A model generated the notes under the pieces. The model worked only from the letters and a program-made list of their open reading frames with translations. It was not told the origin of the DNA and did no database searches. From Flavobacterium sp. Root901 (lineage in GTDB: Bacteria > Bacteroidota > Bacteroidia > Flavobacteriales > Flavobacteriaceae), in the NCBI RefSeq assembly GCF_001429765.1, contig NZ_LMJB01000006.1:824338-888337 (forward strand): a stretch of 64,000 nucleotides of DNA. Direction: 5' to 3'. Position 1 is the first letter of the stretch. Every line of letters starts with the position of its first letter. The position numbers were made by a program, and so were the translations under genes. This document shows, in pieces, positions 34,714 to 43,517 of this stretch.

Positions 34714-37245
34714 ATGCGAAAAATACAGGTTCAAATACTTCTTCTATTTTTTATAGGTTTTCAAAACACATTTGCACAACAGCCTCAAAAACCAAATTCA
34801 GTTGAAATTTACAATCAAATCAAAAAATTAAACTTTTTAGGTTCTGTATTATATGTTGCGGCGCATCCTGATGACGAAAACACCCGAATGATTTCTTATT
34901 TGGCAAACGAAATGAATGCAAGAACTGGTTATTTATCATTAACACGTGGAGATGGAGGCCAAAATTTAATTGGACCCCAGCTTCGGGAATTACTTGGCGT
35001 GATTAGGACTCAGGAATTAATCGAAGCCAGAAAAATTGATGGCGGTGAACAATTTTTTTCCAGAGCAAATGATTTTGGCTTTTCTAAAAACCCGGATGAA
35101 ACACTGCAAATTTGGGATAAAGATAAAGTCCTGGCCGATGTAGTCTGGACAATTAGAAAATTCCAGCCGGATATTATTATAAACAGATTTGATCATCGCT
35201 CGCCGGGTACCACACACGGACATCATACTTCATCTGCAATGCTGAGCGTAGAAAGTTTTAAATTAACTAATGATCCTAAAATTTATCCTGAGCAGTTAAA
35301 ATATGTTACTCCATGGCAGGTTAAACGCCAGTTTTTTAACCCATCGTGGTGGTTTTACGGTAGTCAGGAAAAATTTAATGCTGCCAATAAATCCAAATTT
35401 ACAAAATTAGAAACCGGAGTTTATTATACCGGAATTGGGAAATCGAATCAGGAAATCGCTGCTTTAAGCCGAAGCCGCCACCAGTCACAAGGTTTTGGCA
35501 GCACAGGTGTCCGTGGTTTAGAAACCGAGTATCTAGAGCTTATCAATGGTGAAACGCCAACCGACCGTGATAATTTATTTGACGGAATTGACACAAGCTG
35601 GAACCGCGTAAAAAACGGAAAACCAATTGGAGATTTGATTTCAGGTATTATCGAAAAATACAATTTCAGCAATCCGTCAGCAAGTATTCCAGATTTGATA
35701 AAAGCGTATACTATGATTACCGCTTTAGAAGATGATCATTGGAAAAATCTAAAACTGAATGCAGTAAAAAATATAATTGCTTCATGTTCCGGTTTATATC
35801 TTGAAGCGGTTGCAAATGAACAAGAAGCAACTCCCGGAAGTACTATTAATTTAAGTTTAGAAGCAATTAACAGATGTAATGTCGAAATGCAATTAACAAG
35901 TGTAACAACATTACCTGATAATAAAACAACTGCACAAAACAATATTTTAAAAGACAATAACGATCAAAAAATCAATCTGCAGTTACAGCTTCCGAAAAAC
36001 ATCGAATACACACAGCCTTATTGGCTAAAAGAGAAAGCGACTGTTGGAATGTATACGGTTTCAAATCAGGAAAATATTGGAATTCCGGATATTATCAGAG
36101 AAGTAAAAGTAATTTTTAATGTAAAAGTAAACGGTGTCGAAATTCCGTTTGAGCGTACTGTCGTTTACAAATACAATGATGGTGTAAAAGGCGAAATGTA
36201 TAATTTCCTTGATATTGTTCCGGAAGTTACTACTTCTATTTTAGAAAAAGTTTTAGTTTTTAGGGATACCAAAAGCAAAATGGTTCCGGTAAAAGTTCGT
36301 GCCGGAAAAGACGACATTAAAGGAAATTTACAATTAGAATTGCCTAAAAGCTGGAATGTTTCTCCAAAACAAATTCCATTTGCATTAGATAAAAAAGGAA
36401 CAGAACAGGTTTTTTACTTTGAAGTGACTCCGCCTGTAAATCCGGAAGAAGTTGTGGCAAAAAGTGTTGTTATTGCAGATAATAAACGTTTTGACAAAGA
36501 CGAAACTATTATTGATTTTAACCACATTACAAAACAAATGGTTTTAAAACCGGCAGAATCAAAATGTATCCGAATTGACCTTAAAACTTCAGGCGACGCA
36601 ATTGCTTATATTATGGGTGCCGGTGACGAAGTTCCTGAAAGCCTGACGCAAATGGGCTACAAAGTTTCGATTTTAAAACCAGAGGAAATCACTCCCGAAA
36701 AATTAGATTCGTTCTCAACAGTTATTACCGGAATCCGTGCTTACAATACAGTAAATGCTTTGGCTAATAAACAAAATATCTTATTCAATTTTGTAAAAGG
36801 CGGCAAAAACATGATTGTACAATACAATACAAACGGAAAATTAGTAACCGATAAAATTGCGCCTTATCCGCTAAAATTATCAAATGATCGTGTAACAGAA
36901 GAAAATGCAAAAATTACCTTTTTAGCACCAAATCATCCTGTTTTAAATACACCAAATAAAATAACTTCCAAAGATTTTGAAGGCTGGACACAAGAACAGG
37001 GATTATATTATCCAGACGAATATGATACCGCCTTCACTCCTGTTATATCATCTCACGACAAAGGAGAATCTGCCAAGAAAGGTGCTTTATTAGTGGCTCC
37101 ATACGGAAAAGGATATTACATTTACACAGGCCTGAGCTTTTTTAGGGAACTGCCCGAAGGTGTTTCCGGAGCTTATAGATTATTATCGAATATTATCTCG
37201 TTAAAACAGCCTATTGAAGCTCCTAAACAAGATATAAAGCAATAA
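34714..37245 (+). CDS. Secreted PIG-L (LmbE-like) deacetylase with long C-terminal extension
   Basis: The ATG at 34714 gives a signal peptide (MRKIQVQILLLFFIGFQNTFAQ) and 843 residues. The zinc-dependent N-acetylhexosamine deacetylase domain comes first, with VAAHPDDENTRM (about residues 50-61) and the second metal block NRFDHRSPGTTHGHHTSSAM. The remaining 550 residues contain beta-sandwich-like segments and a C-terminal glutamine-amidotransferase-like region (KLDSFSTVITGIRAYNTVNAL ... GKNMIVQYNTNG). It probably de-N-acetylates sugars in the periplasm. It is followed by a small membrane protein and a sodium symporter, which may import the product. Confidence 0.85.
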   Translation: MRKIQVQILLLFFIGFQNTFAQQPQKPNSVEIYNQIKKLNFLGSVLYVAAHPDDENTRMISYLANEMNARTGYLSLTRGDGGQNLIGPQLRELLGVIRTQELIEARKIDGGEQFFSRANDFGFSKNPDETLQIWDKDKVLADVVWTIRKFQPDIIINRFDHRSPGTTHGHHTSSAMLSVESFKLTNDPKIYPEQLKYVTPWQVKRQFFNPSWWFYGSQEKFNAANKSKFTKLETGVYYTGIGKSNQEIAALSRSRHQSQGFGSTGVRGLETEYLELINGETPTDRDNLFDGIDTSWNRVKNGKPIGDLISGIIEKYNFSNPSASIPDLIKAYTMITALEDDHWKNLKLNAVKNIIASCSGLYLEAVANEQEATPGSTINLSLEAINRCNVEMQLTSVTTLPDNKTTAQNNILKDNNDQKINLQLQLPKNIEYTQPYWLKEKATVGMYTVSNQENIGIPDIIREVKVIFNVKVNGVEIPFERTVVYKYNDGVKGEMYNFLDIVPEVTTSILEKVLVFRDTKSKMVPVKVRAGKDDIKGNLQLELPKSWNVSPKQIPFALDKKGTEQVFYFEVTPPVNPEEVVAKSVVIADNKRFDKDETIIDFNHITKQMVLKPAESKCIRIDLKTSGDAIAYIMGAGDEVPESLTQMGYKVSILKPEEITPEKLDSFSTVITGIRAYNTVNALANKQNILFNFVKGGKNMIVQYNTNGKLVTDKIAPYPLKLSNDRVTEENAKITFLAPNHPVLNTPNKITSKDFEGWTQEQGLYYPDEYDTAFTPVISSHDKGESAKKGALLVAPYGKGYYIYTGLSFFRELPEGVSGAYRLLSNIISLKQPIEAPKQDIKQ

Positions 37246-37256
37246 AACGAAAAAAT

Positions 37257-37364
37257 ATGGAAGCTAAAAAAACAAAAAAATGGAAAAAAAGCTATACCTA
37301 CGTTTTGGTTGCTAATGCAATTTATATTCTGATTTTTTTCTTAATCATGCAATTATATTCATAA
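37257..37364 (+). CDS. 35-residue small membrane protein
   Basis: The peptide begins MEAKKTKKWKKSYTYVLVAN and continues with a single hydrophobic helix ending MQLYS. It sits between the deacetylase (11 bp upstream) and the symporter (3 bp downstream). The basic N terminus plus one helix suggests an inner-membrane accessory subunit, comparable in position to the small subunits found beside some sodium:solute symporters. It is too short to be picked up by length-based gene finding. Confidence 0.65.
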   Translation: MEAKKTKKWKKSYTYVLVANAIYILIFFLIMQLYS

Positions 37365-37367
37365 CCT

Positions 37368-39092
37368 ATGCAGCTATTTGACTGGATCGTACTTATTGTA
37401 ACACTTTTATTCATTGTTGGATATGGTTCGTGGAAAACCAAAGGCAGCAAGAACGTTGAAGATTTCATTTTAGGAAACAACGAAACACCCTGGTACACTG
37501 TTGGACTTTCTGTAATGGCAACGCAGGCCAGCGCCATCACATTTTTATCAACTCCGGGACAGGCATATCACGACGGAATGGGTTTTGTTCAATTTTACTT
37601 TGGACTTCCAATTGCCATGATTGTAATTTGTGTGACTTTTATTCCGCTTTATCATAAAAACAAGGTTTTTACAGCTTATGAATTTCTCGAAAAACGATTT
37701 GATGTAAAAACACGTTCGCTGGCCGCTATTTTATTTTTGGTTCAAAGAGGTCTCGGAACAGGATTAACCATTTATGCTCCCGCTATTATTTTATCGGCAT
37801 TATTAGGCTGGAACTTAACTATTATGAATATCATAATTGGAGTTATGGTAATCATTTATACCTTTTCTGGAGGAACAAAAGCGGTAAACGTAACGCAGAA
37901 ACAGCAAATGTTTGTGATTATGTCCGGAATGTTCATCACCTTTTTCCTGATTTTACATTATCTGCCAAATGATATGACTTTTACAAGTGCCCTTCATATT
38001 GCCGGAGCAAATGATAAAATGAATATCGTGGATTTTTCTTTTGATCCGGAGGAAAAATATACTTTTTGGAGCGGAATTACCGGCGGATTTTTCTTAGCCC
38101 TCGCCTATTTTGGTACAGATCAATCTCAGGTTGGAAGGTACTTATCCGGAAAGTCTGTGAAGGAAAGTCAAATGGGATTAATCATGAATGGCCTTTTAAA
38201 AGTGCCAATGCAGTTTTTTATTCTATTAACAGGAGTTATGGTTTTTGTGTTTTTTCAATTTAATCCCGTTCCGTTAAATTTTAATCCGAATAATAAAATT
38301 GTAATAGAAAAATCAGCCTATAAGGAAGAATATCATGCTTTAGAAAAAAGATTAAGTAAACTTTCTGAAGATAAAAAAGTAATCAATTTATTATATATTG
38401 ATCAGTTAAATCAGGATTATGACAATCCGATTCTGCGCAAGGAATTAGTCAATTTATCCAATAAAGAAAAAGATTTACGTGATCGTGCCAAAGATATTAT
38501 TTCAAGAGCCGACAGTAATAGCGAAACTAACGATAAAGATTATGTGTTTTTTCATTTTATTCTGCATTACCTCCCAAAAGGTTTAATTGGGTTACTGCTT
38601 GCGGTTATTCTTTCTGCAGCAATGTCATCAACCGCTTCTGGATTAAATGCTTTGGCTTCAACAACTGCAATTGATATTTATAAACGAAATCTTAAAACAG
38701 AAAAGTCAGAGAAACATTATCTGTACGCTACTAAATTTTTTACTTTATTTTGGGGAGTTATAGCCATTCTTTTTGCCTGTGTAGGTACTTTGTTTGAAAA
38801 CCTGATTCAGCTTGTCAACATTATTGGTTCAATATTCTATGGCACTGTTTTAGGAATCTTCCTGGTTGGATTTTACCTTAAAAAAGTTCAGGCAAAGCCA
38901 ATGTTTGTCAGTGCGATAATCAGTCAGCTTACGATTTTTGTAATTTATTATTTTATGATTTACAGTCAGGAAAAATTAGGCTATCTATGGCTGAATTTTA
39001 TTGGCGCTATTTTGACTATTGTTTTGTCATTGTTATTGCAGTTATTGTTTTTTAAGGGAAAAACAAATGACGACGAATTAATTTTAGAATAA
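37368..39092 (+). CDS. Sodium:solute symporter (SSS family)
   Basis: The 574 residues have about 13 transmembrane helices. SSS landmarks include the N-terminal DFILGNNETPWYTVGLSVMATQASAITFLSTPG stretch, YTFSGGTKAVNVTQKQQMFVI, and the AYFGTDQSQVGRYLSGKS sodium-site region. A hydrophilic loop of about 85 residues (roughly residues 305-390) interrupts the later helices; it is predicted to be partly coiled coil and is unusual in length. The gene follows a PIG-L deacetylase, so a deacetylated amino sugar is a reasonable guess as substrate. Confidence 0.9.
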   Translation: MQLFDWIVLIVTLLFIVGYGSWKTKGSKNVEDFILGNNETPWYTVGLSVMATQASAITFLSTPGQAYHDGMGFVQFYFGLPIAMIVICVTFIPLYHKNKVFTAYEFLEKRFDVKTRSLAAILFLVQRGLGTGLTIYAPAIILSALLGWNLTIMNIIIGVMVIIYTFSGGTKAVNVTQKQQMFVIMSGMFITFFLILHYLPNDMTFTSALHIAGANDKMNIVDFSFDPEEKYTFWSGITGGFFLALAYFGTDQSQVGRYLSGKSVKESQMGLIMNGLLKVPMQFFILLTGVMVFVFFQFNPVPLNFNPNNKIVIEKSAYKEEYHALEKRLSKLSEDKKVINLLYIDQLNQDYDNPILRKELVNLSNKEKDLRDRAKDIISRADSNSETNDKDYVFFHFILHYLPKGLIGLLLAVILSAAMSSTASGLNALASTTAIDIYKRNLKTEKSEKHYLYATKFFTLFWGVIAILFACVGTLFENLIQLVNIIGSIFYGTVLGIFLVGFYLKKVQAKPMFVSAIISQLTIFVIYYFMIYSQEKLGYLWLNFIGAILTIVLSLLLQLLFFKGKTNDDELILE

Positions 39093-39232
39093 TCTAATCT
39101 TATAATCCTCGCTGGAAATGACAAATTTTTAATCCTTTTATTGATATTGAAACGTTTACTTTTCAAATCGAAAACGATATAAAATCTAAACAAATCTCTA
39201 TCTTTGAGAAGTACTTCTTAAAAGAGAGCATT

Positions 39233-39862
39233 ATGAAAGATCATAAAAAATACAGCAACAAAACCAAAGCTGCTTTTGTATTGCTGATTGTGATGCTGAT
39301 CATTCTGCTTGGAAATTTCAATACGCTTCAAAATTCTAAAAATGTAAACGAAAATATCAATGCGATTTATAAAGACAGATTGGTTGTGGCGCATTACATT
39401 TTTCAATATTCAAAAGAACTTCATTTTATAAAAGCAGAAGCCGAAAAAATGAATTTAAGTGATAATATTAAAAAAGATGAAATCATTCATACTTTAAATA
39501 TCATTCACACTATTGATGATTTGTACGCTAAAACAGTCTTGACCAATAATGAAAAACAACATTTTGATGCCTTTTTAGCTTCTTGTAAAGAAATCAACCG
39601 ACATGCAGAAAATAAAAACTGGAATAAAATTACTTATTCCAGCGCGCAAGCCTTAAAAACTTTAGAATCCTTATCTCAAATTCAGATTAAGGAAGGAAAA
39701 GCAAAATTGGCAAATGCAAATGCCATGTACACTAAAAACAATAGTTTGGGGCAGCTTCAAATTGCTTTGCTTATCATTTTGGGCGGAATTACTTTTTATC
39801 TTTTAATTGTTAAAAAAATCAAGAGTAAGGTGAAAATTCCGGAATCGCCAAGTATGAATTAA
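39233..39862 (+). CDS. Four-helix-bundle sensory membrane protein (4HB_MCP-like)
   Basis: The protein has an N-terminal transmembrane helix (about residues 12-28), a periplasmic helical region of about 145 residues beginning NFNTLQNSKNVNENINAIYKDRLVVAHYIF, and a second transmembrane helix (about residues 178-197). A short basic tail follows. This is the ligand-binding module of chemoreceptors, but no HAMP, kinase or methyl-accepting domain follows, so it is an isolated sensor module. Confidence 0.75.
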   Translation: MKDHKKYSNKTKAAFVLLIVMLIILLGNFNTLQNSKNVNENINAIYKDRLVVAHYIFQYSKELHFIKAEAEKMNLSDNIKKDEIIHTLNIIHTIDDLYAKTVLTNNEKQHFDAFLASCKEINRHAENKNWNKITYSSAQALKTLESLSQIQIKEGKAKLANANAMYTKNNSLGQLQIALLIILGGITFYLLIVKKIKSKVKIPESPSMN

Positions 39863-39863
39863 T

Positions 39864-40277
39864 TTATTTTAGCTTTCTGTCTTCTTCCTTAATTTGAAGA
39901 TCATTTATACTGGCAAATCTTTTCTGCATTAAACCATTTGCATCAAATTCCCAGTTTTCATTTCCATATGCCCTGAACCAATTTCCGCTAAGATCCTGAT
40001 ATTCATATTCAAAACGTACGGCAATTCTATTTTCAGTATGCGCCCAGTATTCTTTTTTTAATTTGTAATTTTTCTCCTTCTTCCATTTCTCCGTTAAAAA
40101 AAGAACAATTTCATCACGTCCGTTTACAAATTTATCTCTGTTTCTCCATTCACTGTCAATCGTATACGCTTTTGAAACTCGCACCGGATCCTGACTGTTC
40201 CAGGCATCTTCTGCCAATTGAATTTTCTGCATCGCAGTTTCTAAAGTAAAAGGCGGCAATGGTAATTTCTGTTCCAT
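39864..40277 (-). CDS. DUF1348 family protein (NTF2-like fold)
   Basis: The 137-residue protein shows the DUF1348 segments: [65 protein letters not shown] and a C-terminal ASINDLQI. Such NTF2-like proteins bind small molecules or act in detoxification. The start codon overlaps the stop of the TetR regulator by one base, so it is co-transcribed with it and probably belongs to its regulon. Confidence 0.87.
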   Translation of the reverse strand: MEQKLPLPPFTLETAMQKIQLAEDAWNSQDPVRVSKAYTIDSEWRNRDKFVNGRDEIVLFLTEKWKKEKNYKLKKEYWAHTENRIAVRFEYEYQDLSGNWFRAYGNENWEFDANGLMQKRFASINDLQIKEEDRKLK

Positions 40278-40804
40278 TATTTTAAAATTAAAGTTTGAAT
40301 TATTTTTTTTGATTGTTCAATTAATTGGTTCGATTTAAATAACTGACTTTCAATTATAGAGCTTTCAAATAGTAAATACACATGATCTGATACAATTTCG
40401 TCTTTTAAAATAGCTTTAAAAAAATCACGTAAATCTCTTTTATGACTTTGAATTACGCTGAGGATTTTAACATTATCTGATGGAATTTCTGAAAGAATAT
40501 TCAGGAAACTACAGCCCCTAAAATTTTCTTTTTCATTCATGAAAATTAAAAAATCAAAAGACGCTAAAATTTTAGCTTTTGGTACTTCCTGATTTATGAT
40601 AAATTTTTGGAGTTCATTAAACCAAAAAGAATGCCGCTGATTTAAAAAGGCAGCACACAGATCTTCTTTTGATTTAAAATGCTGATAAAAGCTGGCTTTT
40701 GCTACTTTCGATTCCTCAATAATCTGATTAATTCCCGTAGCATTATAACCTTGTTTGTGGAATAAAGTAAATGTCTTTTCTAAGATACGTTCTCTCGGCT
40801 GCAT
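40277..40804 (-). CDS. TetR/AcrR family transcriptional regulator
   Basis: The N-terminal helix-turn-helix ([46 protein letters not shown]) is typical. The C-terminal domain is ligand-binding and variable. A 6-2-6 palindrome is present 44 bp upstream of the start, overlapping the predicted promoter, so autoregulation is likely. The gene overlaps DUF1348 by one base; the DUF1348 protein is the probable controlled function. Confidence 0.92.
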   Translation of the reverse strand: MQPRERILEKTFTLFHKQGYNATGINQIIEESKVAKASFYQHFKSKEDLCAAFLNQRHSFWFNELQKFIINQEVPKAKILASFDFLIFMNEKENFRGCSFLNILSEIPSDNVKILSVIQSHKRDLRDFFKAILKDEIVSDHVYLLFESSIIESQLFKSNQLIEQSKKIIQTLILK

Positions 40805-40823
40805 TTTTATTTAATTAACTGTG

Positions 40824-40831
40824 CAAATATA
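40824..40831 (-). promoter_or_regulatory. -7 element TATATTTG of the tetR-DUF1348 operon
   Basis: On the minus strand TATATTTG matches TAnnTTTG 20 nt upstream of the TetR start. The -33 region falls in or next to the operator palindrome. Confidence 0.6.
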
Positions 40832-40847
40832 ATAATTATTTTAACAT

Positions 40848-40861
40848 ACAGACCAGTCTGT
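40848..40861. promoter_or_regulatory. Probable TetR-family operator
   Basis: ACAGAC-CA-GTCTGT is a 6-bp perfect inverted repeat with a 2-bp centre, resembling known AcrR/TetR half-sites built on GACC/GGTC. It lies just upstream of the -7 element of the TetR gene, where binding would block RNA polymerase. Confidence 0.65.
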
Positions 40862-40933
40862 CTATATTGTTTTAAAAAAAAACCGAAACTCATAAGTTCC
40901 GGATTTTAATTTATAGTTGAGATTTCAAAAAAC

Positions 40934-41776
40934 TTATCTGCTCCACTCTGCGATACTGTCTTTATTCATCTTTACATAATCCTGATTGTTTGCAGCTTCG
41001 GCAGCGGCCAATGAAGCTTTTGCAGTTTCAATTGCTCCTTTTTTATCACCTTGTTTTGCCTGAATTAATGATTTTAATCTTGATACATAATAAGGCTTTT
41101 CTGTGCTCATATCCAGAGCTTTATCAACATAGGTTTTTGCAGTATCTAAATTTCCGTTTGAAGAAAATAAATATTGTGATGCAGCATAGTAATCATTCCA
41201 TGTTGGTCCGGCTAATGTTTTTTCTATACTTGCAATAGCAGTTTTAGCAGTTGGAACCTCAAATTTTAAAGCAATATGAGAGTTTTCCCAGGCCATTTCC
41301 AAATAGGCAAAGTTTTGATCTAAACCATTAATTCCAATTGTAAAAGTTTCAACCGGAGTTGGCAGTGCATTTTCTTTTACTGTAGTTCTCAAAACAACGT
41401 ATGATTCATTCCAGTTTTCCGGTAATCCCCAGTTATCAGTAGAAAGGTAAAAGATAACCTCCCAGCTTTCAATTTTTGGAATTGTATATATTGCATATTT
41501 TCCTTTTTTCAAGGTTTTGCCATCAATTATAACATCGTCGCTAAAATTAATTATTGTGTTTTCATTTGCTCCGGTTCTCCAAAGTTTACCAAACGGAACT
41601 AAATTTCCAAAAACAGCTCTGCCTCTGGCTCCCGGTCTTGAATACGTAACTTCAACATCAGTTAAACCAACGGTTTGTTTAATATATCCTTTTGGACTCG
41701 CTTGCGGCGTTCTAACTTGTGCTTCAACAGCAAAAGGCGCCAGAATTATGGCTAATGCAATAAGTAGTTTTTTCAT
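40934..41776 (-). CDS. Secreted DUF2911 protein with C-terminal TPR-like region
   Basis: A signal peptide (MKKLLIALAIILAPFAVEAQ) is followed by the DUF2911 domain: SPKGYIKQTVGLTDVEVTYSRPGARGR, VPFGKLWRTGANENTI and KKGKYAIYTIPKIESWEVIF (about residues 27-180). The last 90 residues form TPR-like helices (LDTAKTYVDKALDMSTEKPYYVSRLKSLIQAKQGDKKGAIETAK). DUF2911 is widespread in Bacteroidota and its function is unknown; it is presumably periplasmic. Length 280 residues. Confidence 0.88.
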   Translation of the reverse strand: MKKLLIALAIILAPFAVEAQVRTPQASPKGYIKQTVGLTDVEVTYSRPGARGRAVFGNLVPFGKLWRTGANENTIINFSDDVIIDGKTLKKGKYAIYTIPKIESWEVIFYLSTDNWGLPENWNESYVVLRTTVKENALPTPVETFTIGINGLDQNFAYLEMAWENSHIALKFEVPTAKTAIASIEKTLAGPTWNDYYAASQYLFSSNGNLDTAKTYVDKALDMSTEKPYYVSRLKSLIQAKQGDKKGAIETAKASLAAAEAANNQDYVKMNKDSIAEWSR

Positions 41777-41800
41777 TATTTAAGTTTAATTTGTTTTATT

Positions 41801-41829
41801 CAAATTTACAAATTCCATTATCTAACAAA
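41801..41829 (-). promoter_or_regulatory. Promoter TTTG-N17-TAAATTTG of the DUF2911 gene
   Basis: On the minus strand TTTG (41829-41826) and TAAATTTG (41808-41801) with a 17-base spacer match the Bacteroidota consensus, 25 nt upstream of the ATG. Confidence 0.6.
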
Positions 41830-41847
41830 TGTTAAATTTAATATAAT

Positions 41848-42510
41848 TCAGTCCTTTAACTGTGATATTTTTTCGGCATTTAGCTCGTTAAAATGATTGA
41901 TAATTATATTGGCATCTGACAGATCCTGCAGGTGCGAATGATTGCTGTTATAGCCTACACAAAAAATTCCGGCAGCTTTTGCGGCTTTTACACCATTTGT
42001 GCTGTCTTCAATAATAATGCATTGTTCTTTTGGAGCGATTGACAAAGAAGCTGCATGGATAAAAATCGCAGGATTGGGTTTTGACTGCGGAAAATCTTCC
42101 CCGCTCACAATATGAGAAAAATACTGATGCAGATTAAATCTGGTAAAAACACGTTCAATGGTAACTTTTGATGCCGATGATGCCAAAATTAACTGGAATC
42201 CGCTGGCATGCAGATCTTTTATTAAATCTTCAACACCTTCTAAAAGATATAAATCTTCTTTGGTATCAAAAGCATCATTAAAAATAGTTCGCTTGCGCTG
42301 AATTAAGTCTTCAACTTCATGCTCAATGACCGGAAAGAAGCCTTTTAAACTCTGAAAAGTATTTCGGGTTGAAAATCCTGTAAATGAGGTATACATTTCT
42401 TCCGGAACTTCAATATTTAATTCTGAAAATTGTTTGTAATAAGCATAGCGATGAACGGGTTCTGTATCGACAATCACGCCGTCCATATCAAAAATTACTG
42501 TTTTAATCAT
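41848..42510 (-). CDS. HAD superfamily phosphatase/phosphomutase (beta-phosphoglucomutase-like)
   Basis: HAD motif I is FDMDGVIVDTEPVH (residues 7-20), motif II is ILASSAS, motif III is the Lys in PQSKPNPAIF, and motif IV is IIIEDSTNGVKAAKAAG. The helical cap between motifs I and II is of the subclass I type. The 220-residue length fits beta-phosphoglucomutase-like or general sugar-phosphate phosphatases. Glu at TEP is common in both, so the substrate is open. Confidence 0.88.
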   Translation of the reverse strand: MIKTVIFDMDGVIVDTEPVHRYAYYKQFSELNIEVPEEMYTSFTGFSTRNTFQSLKGFFPVIEHEVEDLIQRKRTIFNDAFDTKEDLYLLEGVEDLIKDLHASGFQLILASSASKVTIERVFTRFNLHQYFSHIVSGEDFPQSKPNPAIFIHAASLSIAPKEQCIIIEDSTNGVKAAKAAGIFCVGYNSNHSHLQDLSDANIIINHFNELNAEKISQLKD

Positions 42511-42520
42511 TTTTTTTAGA

Positions 42521-42660
42521 GGTGCTAAGGGTCTGATGGACTAAGGTTCTAAGATGCTAAGGTTCTAAGTTTTTTTTTAAGATTCTGAGATACTAAGTTT
42601 TTTGTTTGACTTTTCAAAGTTAATCTTAGAACCTTAGCATCTTAGTGCCTTAGTACCTTA
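42521..42660. repeat. Large inverted array of 'CTAAGGTTCTAAG' repeats
   Basis: Left half: several CTAAGGTTCTAAG-type units including GACTAAGGTTCTAAGATGCT. Right half: the reverse complement, TTAGAACCTTAGCATCTTAG, with further TTAG units. Together they span about 140 bp between tcdA and the HAD gene and could fold into one long hairpin. This is the largest copy of the family at 11395, 15630 and 26783. Confidence 0.75.
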
Positions 42661-42664
42661 TAAA

Positions 42665-43381
42665 CTACTCTTTATTAATAATATATCGAATAACTGTTTC
42701 AGCTGCGTGCAGTCCGAATAATCCCGGCATGTAGCTGTTTGTTCCGTAAAAGGATTTTTTGAAATTTTTCCCGTCTGTTAATTTTAAGCTGTTTTCATTT
42801 TGAATTTCTGATGAAAAAACAACTTTCAATTTATTGATTTTTACCGCTTTTAAACGTTTACGGATTGTTTTAGAAAAATAACAATTAATAGTTTTAGAAA
42901 TATCAGCCACTTTAACTTTAGAAGCCAGCATTTTACCTCCCGCTCCCATACTGCTGATGATTTTTACTCTTTTGCGTTTTGCAGCAATAATTAAATTCAA
43001 TTTTGGAGTAATGCTGTCAATGCAATCCAAAACATAATCAAAATCTGAAGAAACAATTTCAAAGGCACGTTCCGGAGACAAAAATTCCTGAACACGGGTT
43101 AGGTTTAATTCCGGATTGATATCCATTAAACGATCGCCGACGATTTTAATTTTCGGTTCTCCAACTGTGGAGTGTAAAGCCGGTAATTGTCTGTTAATAT
43201 TTGTAATGTCTACGACATCGCCATCAACAATTGTCATATTCCCTACTCCTGCTCTGGCTAAAAACTCAGCTGCAAACGATCCAACGCCGCCTAATCCTAC
43301 TACTAAAACATTTGCATTACGCAAGTTTTCTAATCCTTCTTTTGTAAATAAAAGCTCGGCTCTTTCTGTCCACTCTGCCAT
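42665..43381 (-). CDS. tcdA: tRNA threonylcarbamoyladenosine dehydratase TcdA (ThiF/E1-like)
   Basis: This E1-like ATP-dependent enzyme converts t6A to cyclic ct6A in tRNA. It has the nucleotide-binding motif VLVVGLGGVGSFAAEFLARAGVG (about residues 25-47), the VDGDVVDITNINRQ block, the conserved DCIDSITPK, and a C-terminal FGTNSYMPGLFGLHAAETVIRYI-like end (here YGTNSYMPGLFGL). Length 238 matches TcdA rather than ThiF or MoeB. It is downstream of TatD and DUF1684 on the same strand. Confidence 0.9.
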   Translation of the reverse strand: MAEWTERAELLFTKEGLENLRNANVLVVGLGGVGSFAAEFLARAGVGNMTIVDGDVVDITNINRQLPALHSTVGEPKIKIVGDRLMDINPELNLTRVQEFLSPERAFEIVSSDFDYVLDCIDSITPKLNLIIAAKRKRVKIISSMGAGGKMLASKVKVADISKTINCYFSKTIRKRLKAVKINKLKVVFSSEIQNENSLKLTDGKNFKKSFYGTNSYMPGLFGLHAAETVIRYIINKE

Positions 43382-43430
43382 AGTATATTTTTTTTTGTTT
43401 TTTTAAATTTTGTTTTTGGTTTCAAGTTTC

Positions 43431-43502
43431 AGGTTGTCAGGCTGAGCGAAGTCAAAGCCCTATTCCAATTAGAGCGCCCTTCGACTTTGCTTAGGGTGAT
43501 AA
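43431..43502. repeat. Intergenic palindrome 'GCTGAGCGAAGTC'
   Basis: GTCAGGCTGAGCGAAGTCAA and CCTTCGACTTTGCTTAGGGTGA are imperfect complements around a short AT-rich loop. It lies between tatD and tcdA, next to a truncated GGTTTCAAGTTTCAGGTT element and followed by direct repeats of ATAACTTATAA type at 43507-43542. It looks like a dispersed, possibly REP-like element. Confidence 0.6.
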
Positions 43503-43517
43503 ATCATAAGTTATAAA

